Positions 7,450 to 10,883 of a DNA stretch of 10,883 bases are shown in pieces. The stretch spans positions 1-10,883 of the forward strand of contig JAFDET010000115.1 of NCBI GenBank assembly GCA_019310195.1, written 5' to 3'. Origin of the DNA: Deltaproteobacteria bacterium. GTDB lineage: Bacteria; Myxococcota_A; UBA9160; JAFDET01. Under the pieces are notes generated by a model that saw only the letters and a list, made by a program, of their open reading frames with translations, had not been told where the DNA came from and ran no database searches. Position numbers and translations under genes: made by a program. Each line of letters begins with the position of its first letter. Position 1 is the stretch's first letter.

Positions 7450-8133
7450 TCAATCCAGGGAAATCCGCAGGGCCGTCGCCGTGGCCCATGGCGTGAAGCA
7501 CAGCGTCAGAACCAGGAAGGCGGCCAGCAGCGAAAGGTGCCCCTCGGATCCCAGGCCCGAGAGGGTAGCTTCTACGGCCCCCGCGCCGAAGATCAGCACG
7601 GGTACGTAGAGGGGCAGCACCAGCAGGGAGACCAGGACGCCCCCTCCCCGCACCCCCAGCGTGAGCGCGGCGCCGATGGCTCCGAGCAGGCTCAGCACGG
7701 GGGTGCCCAGCAGCAGCGAGACGACCAGCACCCAGAAGCCCTCGCCGGGCATGTCGAACTGGACCGCCAGGACCGGCGCCACCAGCACCAGGGGCGCTCC
7801 GGTGCTCAGCCAGTGGGCCAGGACCTTCCCCGCCACCAGCAGGGGCAGGGGCTGCGGGGCCACGAGCATCTGCTCCAGGGTTCCATCGGCGTAGTCGCTG
7901 GCGAAAAGACGCCCCAGGGCCAGCATGGAGGCGAGCAGGGCCGCCACCCAGAGCACGCCGGGGCCCAGCACCCGCAGGATCTCCATGTCGGGCCCGACCC
8001 CGAGCGGGAACAGGCTGACCACGAGGATGAAGAAGAACAGGGTCGTGAACAGGTCGGAGCGCTGGCGCAGCACGAGCATCAGATCCCGACGCAGCACGCA
8101 GCCGACCGCCTCCATCACGCCCGCGCCGTTCAC
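7450..8133 (-). CDS. ccmB: ABC transporter permease CcmB
   Basis: 227 aa from a GTG start, six membrane segments. CcmB is the membrane partner of the ATPase CcmA; the CcmAB complex drives release of haem-bound CcmE from CcmCD rather than exporting haem. The cytoplasmic family motif is FASDYADGTLEQMLVAP (about residues 77-93). The GTG overlaps the ccmA stop in a GTGA junction, and TGGAG lies 8 nt upstream, so this start is preferred. An ATG at 8115, six codons in, has no evident ribosome site but would give a length closer to the usual 220 aa. Confidence 0.94.
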   Translation of the reverse strand: MNGAGVMEAVGCVLRRDLMLVLRQRSDLFTTLFFFILVVSLFPLGVGPDMEILRVLGPGVLWVAALLASMLALGRLFASDYADGTLEQMLVAPQPLPLLVAGKVLAHWLSTGAPLVLVAPVLAVQFDMPGEGFWVLVVSLLLGTPVLSLLGAIGAALTLGVRGGGVLVSLLVLPLYVPVLIFGAGAVEATLSGLGSEGHLSLLAAFLVLTLCFTPWATATALRISLD

Positions 8134-8822
8134 GGCTGCAGCTCCAGCTGCTTGCGGACGCGGGCCTCGATGGGCACCTCCTGGTGGGTGGTGAGCATCA
8201 CCATTCCGCCCCGAGCCAGGTGCTGCTCGATCGTGGACCGGATGGTGGCCACCGCCGCGGTGTCGAGGGCCGTGAAGGGCTCATCCAGGATCCACAGATC
8301 GGTGTCGGCCAGCAACAGCCGAGCCAGCGCGAGGCGCCGCTTCTGGCCCTGGGAGAGCACCTTCGTGGGAATTTCCCCGACCCGCCCGAGGCCCACCTTC
8401 TCCAGAGCCTGCGCCAGCCGCTCCGGATCGGCGTGGACTCCCGAGAGGGTGGTGGAGATCTGCAGGTTCTCCGTGCAGCTCAGGCCGTCTTTGATCGCGT
8501 TGGCGTGTCCGAGGTGAGTCACGCGCCGAAGGTACTCCTCGCCCAGGGTCCGGATGGGCTCGCCCGCCCAACGGACCTCGCCCTTCACCGGGAGCACCAG
8601 GCCACAGCTCATGCGCAGCAGGGTCGTCTTGCCGCATCCGTTGGGCCCGCTGACGTGGAGCAGCTCACCCGCCGCGACGCTGAAGCTGACATCGGCGAAC
8701 AGCTGCCGATCGCCCCGAACGCAGGCCAGCTCCCGCGCCTCGAGGCGCTCCGGTCCCGCTTCCGCCGCGGAGCCTGCGCGATCGAGGGGCGAGCTGCGAT
8801 TCGCTGTGGACGGGTTCGGGAT
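8130..8822 (-). CDS. ccmA: ABC transporter ATPase CcmA, start codon non-canonical or uncertain
   Basis: ATP-binding subunit that works with CcmB in releasing holo-CcmE. It begins the conserved fold with LEARELACVRGDRQLF, close to E. coli CcmA. With the start placed at 8822 it has 230 aa: Walker A GPNGCGKT (59-66), signature LSQGQ (156-160), Walker B LWILDE (176-181) and switch histidine TTHQ (213). The catalytic part is complete. The 5' end is odd: the frame is open back to a stop at 9000-9002, yet has no ATG, GTG or TTG before Met71, which lies after Walker A and cannot be the real start. GGAGGAG (8829-8835) sits 6 nt before an AUC at 8822, hence this choice. The CTG at 8837 is an alternative. 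A single-base error or mutation from ATG would also explain it. Confidence 0.9.
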   Translation of the reverse strand: MPNPSTANRSSPLDRAGSAAEAGPERLEARELACVRGDRQLFADVSFSVAAGELLHVSGPNGCGKTTLLRMSCGLVLPVKGEVRWAGEPIRTLGEEYLRRVTHLGHANAIKDGLSCTENLQISTTLSGVHADPERLAQALEKVGLGRVGEIPTKVLSQGQKRRLALARLLLADTDLWILDEPFTALDTAAVATIRSTIEQHLARGGMVMLTTHQEVPIEARVRKQLELQP

Positions 8823-8828
8823 GGCTCT

Positions 8829-8835
8829 CTCCTCC
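8829..8835 (-). promoter_or_regulatory. Shine-Dalgarno positioned for an AUC start of ccmA
   Basis: GGAGGAG on the minus strand is followed after 6 nt by AUC at 8822-8820, in frame with ccmA. No ordinary start codon lies at a usable distance in this frame, so the site is the only local evidence for where translation begins. Confidence 0.5.
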
Positions 8836-8854
8836 AGCGCCCCACTCGCGGCTG

Positions 8855-8889
8855 GGCCAAAAGCCTTAGCCGGACTGTGGCCAAACGCC
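8855..8889. repeat. Direct repeat pair GGCCAAA(A/C)GCC
   Basis: GGCCAAAAGCC at 8855-8865 and GGCCAAACGCC at 8879-8889 match at 10 of 11 positions with a start-to-start distance of 24 nt. They lie 33-67 nt upstream of the proposed ccmA start. A regulator-binding role is possible but unproven. Confidence 0.4.
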
Positions 8890-8937
8890 TCGCGAGCCGT
8901 CGCCTGCGAACCTGACTTGCAGTCGCGAGCGGTCGCC
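8890..8937. repeat. 15-nt direct repeat pair upstream of ccmA
   Basis: TCGCGAGCCGTCGCC (8890-8904) and TCGCGAGCGGTCGCC (8923-8937) agree at 14 of 15 positions, 33 nt apart start to start, close to three helical turns. Each holds a TCGCGA core. The first copy directly abuts the preceding repeat pair. They may be operators for the divergent promoters or a small duplication. Confidence 0.45.
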
Positions 8938-9021
8938 GGGCCGGGTGCGAACAGGGCGGCGGAATGGTAATCAATCCCTGCGCACCCGAAACAGGTGTTT
9001 CACCGTTCGATGGGGGATGGC

Positions 9022-9671
9022 ATGAAAGCTTCGATCCGGATTCTCATGGTGGTTGCGTTCACACTGACGGCTGGCCAGGCTGGCCAGGCGGGCGCGGCGG
9101 ACAAGGAGCCCCTGTTCGTGGGGGCCAAGAAGTGCCGGACGTGCCACAAGAAGGAGCTGATCGGCAACCAGTATGGAGAATGGGAAAAGGGTGCCCATTC
9201 CGAGGCCTTCGAGAAGCTGAAGAGCGAGGACGCGCTCAAGGTGGCCAAGGAACAGGGAATCGCCGGTGCCCCCCACGAGGCTCCGGAGTGCCTGAAGTGC
9301 CACGTGACGGGCTACGGCGAGGATGCCGCGCGCTTCAGCAAGGGGAAGAAGCTCAAGAACACGGACGGGGTCCAGTGCGAGTCGTGCCATGGGCCCGGCA
9401 GCCTGTACCGCAAGAAGAAGGTCATGTCGGACCACGACAAGTCGCTGGCCGCCGGGATGTGGGAGCCGGGCGAGGACGAGAAGATCTGCACCGGCTGCCA
9501 CAACGACGAGTCGCCCACCTGGGATGCCGAGAAGGGCTTCGACTACGAGGAGCGCAAGGAGGAGATCGCCCACGCGATTCCCGAGGACGTCAAGGGCAAG
9601 TACCTCGAGCGGAGCGGAAGGCCGCTGGCGAGGACGTGGACGACGACGAGGACGAGGACGACGACGAGTAG
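9022..9671 (+). CDS. Periplasmic tetrahaem cytochrome c (c554-type), C-terminus frameshifted
   Basis: The ATG at 9022 gives a Sec signal peptide (MKASIRILMVVAFTLTAGQA, cleavage near residues 25-26). The mature part has four haem motifs: CRTCH (38-42), CLKCH (90-94), CESCH (119-123) and CTGCH (156-160). Extra histidines at 59 (KGAHSEAF), 85, 138 and 184 could be distal ligands. The pattern fits the cytochrome c554 family, which transfers electrons in periplasmic respiration; the partner is unknown. As written, the frame passes 9671 and continues to 9816 with a basic tail that overlaps the convergent gene. A 5-bp tandem duplication at 9607-9618 explains this: without one copy the protein is 214 aa with an acidic tail (EDVDDDEDEDDDE) ending at TAG 9669-9671. 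Coordinates given are for the restored form. It is divergent from ccmA, whose pathway would mature it. Confidence 0.85.
9607..9618 (+). repeat. 5-bp tandem duplication causing the cytochrome frameshift
   Basis: GAGCGGAGCGGA is 2.4 copies of a GAGCG unit inside the cytochrome gene. Deleting one 5-bp unit joins KYLERKAAG in frame with the acidic tail and the stop at 9671. It may be a slippage mutation, a reversible switch or a sequence error. Confidence 0.7.
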
Positions 9672-9767
9672 GCCGCCCCTGCGCCGCGTTCGGCGCCGAC
9701 TCCAGGACTGCGGAGCGGGCCCCGTAGCCGCGCGCGGCCCCTTTCGATCGTACGCTTCCGGCTCGTG
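9672..9767. other. Convergent intergenic region with hairpin
   Basis: This lies between the restored cytochrome stop and the OB-fold protein stop. GCGCCG (9681-9686) and CGGCGC (9691-9696) form a 6-bp stem with a CGTT loop ten bases after the TAG. A 12-bp palindrome GCCGCGCGCGGC follows near 9728-9739, with CCCTTT after it. Either could help end transcription from one side; no proper T-run is present. Confidence 0.35.
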
Positions 9768-10511
9768 TCACTCCACGGTGACGCGGGCGTCCTCGATCAG
9801 GACCTCGTACTTGTAGCCGTAGCCCAGGTCCCGGTCGACGGCGACGGTGCCCGTCACCAGGACGAGGTCGCCGACCTCGGCTGTTCCCTGCGTGGTGACC
9901 ACGAGATCGTAGACACCGCCCGGGCCCTCGGTGCCGTCCTGGAGATGGATCCAGTTCTTGCCCAGGATCCCGCGCAGAGACTTCACGACCTTGCCCCGCA
10001 GCGTGACCGTCTCGCCGGCGAGGCCGTCCTTCCCTTCGAAGATCTCACGGAGCGTCTTGCCTCCCGCGGCCCGCTCGATGCCCGAGACGTCCCCCACGGC
10101 TTTGCTCTCGGAGGCCGCAGGCGTTGGTTTGGCAGCGTGAGCGGAAGGATTCGCAGGCTCTACCTTCATGGAGGCGACCAGATGGATCCGGTCGAAGCGG
10201 CGATCGAGGCTCTCGCTGAAGAAATCGGTCATCTGCAGGCCGTCCGGAATGGAAACGGTGTCCCCTGCTGCTACTTCGACGCGAGGCCCCGCCGCCCAGA
10301 CCGGCCCTTCGCCGGTGTCGAGCTTGACGTAGGTGTAGCGGCCCGCGTCGAACTTCTCGATGACCGTGCCGACGATCTTCCATTCGCTGGCGGTCATCGC
10401 GGGGGTCGGCCAACTCTCCGGCGCCGGAGAGCCAGCATGGCTGGCGGTCGTGACCAGGCATGCGAGGAGGAGCGCAGCGAAGACAACGGACGTACGCGGG
10501 ATGGAACACAT
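9768..10511 (-). CDS. Exported protein with two OB-fold-like modules (NrfJ-like N-terminal half)
   Basis: 247 aa from the ATG at 10511, chosen because it starts a signal peptide (MCSIPRTSVVFAALLLACLV); cleavage after SHA (24-26) is most likely, and LLAC (Cys18) leaves a lipoprotein as an option. Module 1 (about 42-116: GTVIEKFDAGRYTYVKLDTG, then VWAAGP, then MTDFFSESLDRRFDRIHLV) resembles small exported NrfJ-type proteins found near nitrite reductase and multihaem cytochrome genes. A Pro/Ala-rich linker (117-150) leads to module 2 (153-247: TVTLRGKVVKSLRGILGKNW, IHLQDGT, LVTGTVAVDRDLGYGYKYEV), which looks like a bacterial OB-fold domain often labelled nucleic-acid-binding. Export argues against a DNA role. 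It converges on the tetrahaem cytochrome. Function is unknown; involvement in cytochrome assembly or metal/haem binding is only inference. No good ribosome site precedes the start. Confidence 0.82.
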   Translation of the reverse strand: MCSIPRTSVVFAALLLACLVTTASHAGSPAPESWPTPAMTASEWKIVGTVIEKFDAGRYTYVKLDTGEGPVWAAGPRVEVAAGDTVSIPDGLQMTDFFSESLDRRFDRIHLVASMKVEPANPSAHAAKPTPAASESKAVGDVSGIERAAGGKTLREIFEGKDGLAGETVTLRGKVVKSLRGILGKNWIHLQDGTEGPGGVYDLVVTTQGTAEVGDLVLVTGTVAVDRDLGYGYKYEVLIEDARVTVE

Positions 10512-10628
10512 CACAGACTTGTTTGTAGCGAAATTCGGCGGTGGCGACGATGGAACTCGGATCACACCGCCCGAGCGACAAGCCTCCGAGCGCCGCATAC
10601 TCGACCTGCGAAGCGGGGGGCCTCGACG
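10512..10628. promoter_or_regulatory. Divergent intergenic region, OB-fold gene and DksA-like gene
   Basis: This 117-nt region must contain start signals for both genes. Leftward, TACAAA on the minus strand near 10522-10527 could be a -10 box and would place transcription start almost at the OB-fold ATG. Rightward, CATACT near 10597-10602 is a weak -10 candidate. Neither has a clear -35. Confidence 0.35.
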
Positions 10629-10883
10629 ATGTCACGCGAGCTCGCGCCGGATCTTGCTGCGGCCGAAGCGGAGGAGCTGCATCGCGAGCTTCTCGTCCTG
10701 CGCGAGGAGCTCGCGCGCGCGCTGGACGACTCCCGGGAGGCGGTGAAGCCGGTGGACCTGGACGAGCCTATCGGGCGCATCTCGCGCATCGACGCGATTC
10801 AGCAGCAGAAGATGGCCCAGGCGAGCCGGGAGGGCCTGGCGCTGCGGGCGACGCAGGTGCGTGCGGCCCTGGAGCGCTTCGCA
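10629..10883 (+). CDS. DksA/TraR-family protein, partial (3' end beyond the window)
   Basis: 85 codons are open from the ATG at 10629 to the window edge, so the zinc-finger part is not seen. The N-terminal region is an acidic, alpha-helical coiled coil (LAAAEAEELHRELLVLREEL), followed by VDLDEPIGRISRIDAIQQQK, which matches the short DksA/TraR-like proteins with the (V)GR-(L/I)SR-(M/I)DA-QQ-(A/K)MA pattern just ahead of a C4 zinc finger. These proteins bind RNA polymerase through the secondary channel or are uncharacterised relatives. A run of six G residues (10615-10620) 8 nt before the ATG may be the ribosome site. Whether the four cysteines are present cannot be checked here. Confidence 0.75.
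   Translation, partial: MSRELAPDLAAAEAEELHRELLVLREELARALDDSREAVKPVDLDEPIGRISRIDAIQQQKMAQASREGLALRATQVRAALERFA

Larger units (their letters stand above)
8823..9021. promoter_or_regulatory. Divergent intergenic region between ccmA and the cytochrome gene
   Basis: This 199-nt stretch should hold the promoters of both the ccm operon (leftward) and the multihaem cytochrome (rightward). I see no convincing -35/-10 pair in either direction. It does contain two sets of direct repeats listed separately. The interval is also an open, start-less upstream extension of the ccmA frame. Confidence 0.55.

Noticed and set aside
8130..8612. ccmA starting at the first ATG (8612)
   Set aside because: It would lack the first strand and the whole Walker A motif, which are plainly encoded just upstream in the same frame.
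8995..9021. Earlier ATG starts (8995, 9010) for the cytochrome
   Set aside because: They only add residues ahead of a well-formed signal peptide that begins at 9022; the G-rich stretch before 9022 can serve as the ribosome site.
8964..9606. A separate plus-strand gene in the frame that ends at 9671
   Set aside because: Upstream of the 5-bp duplication this frame is a Gly/Arg-rich shadow; only its last part, the acidic tail, belongs to the cytochrome.
9607..9625. Programmed ribosomal frameshift in the cytochrome gene
   Set aside because: No slippery heptamer or suitable downstream pseudoknot is evident, and the exact 5-bp tandem repeat is a simpler explanation.
1..10883. tRNA or rRNA genes, CRISPR arrays, insertion sequences, phage genes or riboswitches
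   Set aside because: I looked for these on both strands and saw no cloverleaf, repeat-spacer array, transposase motif, terminal inverted repeats or known riboswitch core.

Overview
This is a GC-rich stretch of a chromosome from a Gram-negative bacterium, shown by lipoprotein and Sec-type signals, a periplasmic cytochrome maturation system and a periplasmic multihaem cytochrome. The gene set (complete System I ccmABCDEFGHI, a tetrahaem c554-type cytochrome, an NrfJ-like exported OB-fold protein, a DksA/TraR-type protein) suits a proteobacterium in the broad sense, perhaps a deltaproteobacterial relative such as Myxococcota or Desulfobacterota. That placement is inference from gene content only.

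The core is an uninterrupted, tightly packed cytochrome c maturation operon on the minus strand, from about 8822 down to 2187, in the order ccmA-B-C-D-E-F-G-H-I. Junctions are overlaps (A/B, C/D, F/G, G/H) or short gaps (3 to 37 nt). CcmABCD load haem onto and release it from the chaperone CcmE, CcmF-H-I form the haem lyase, and CcmG with CcmH keeps the apocytochrome CXXCH thiols reduced. All recognisable catalytic and haem-binding residues are present. The exception in the operon is the 5' end of ccmA: no ATG, GTG or TTG lies in frame upstream of its Walker A motif, while a strong Shine-Dalgarno sits six bases before an AUC codon.

Downstream on the same strand, after a 361-nt gap with a 14-bp palindrome and an extended -10-like promoter, come an orphan membrane sensor histidine kinase (746-1825) and the 5' part of a ChaN-family lipoprotein linked to iron/haem uptake (1-603, cut by the window edge). 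A strong 12-bp-stem hairpin lies between them.

Divergent from ccmA on the plus strand is a four-CXXCH periplasmic cytochrome (9022 onward), a likely client of the ccm system. Its C-terminus is out of frame because of a 5-bp tandem duplication at 9607-9618; removing one copy restores a strongly acidic tail ending at 9671. Converging on it is an exported protein with two OB-fold-like modules (9768-10511, minus). Divergent from that is the 5' part of a DksA/TraR-like gene (10629 onward, plus).

The window is mostly a canonical pathway. The unusual points are the ccmA start, the cytochrome frameshift, paired direct repeats in the ccmA/cytochrome divergent region, and the kinase-ChaN pair beside the haem genes. 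I see no tRNA, rRNA, CRISPR array, insertion sequence or phage gene.
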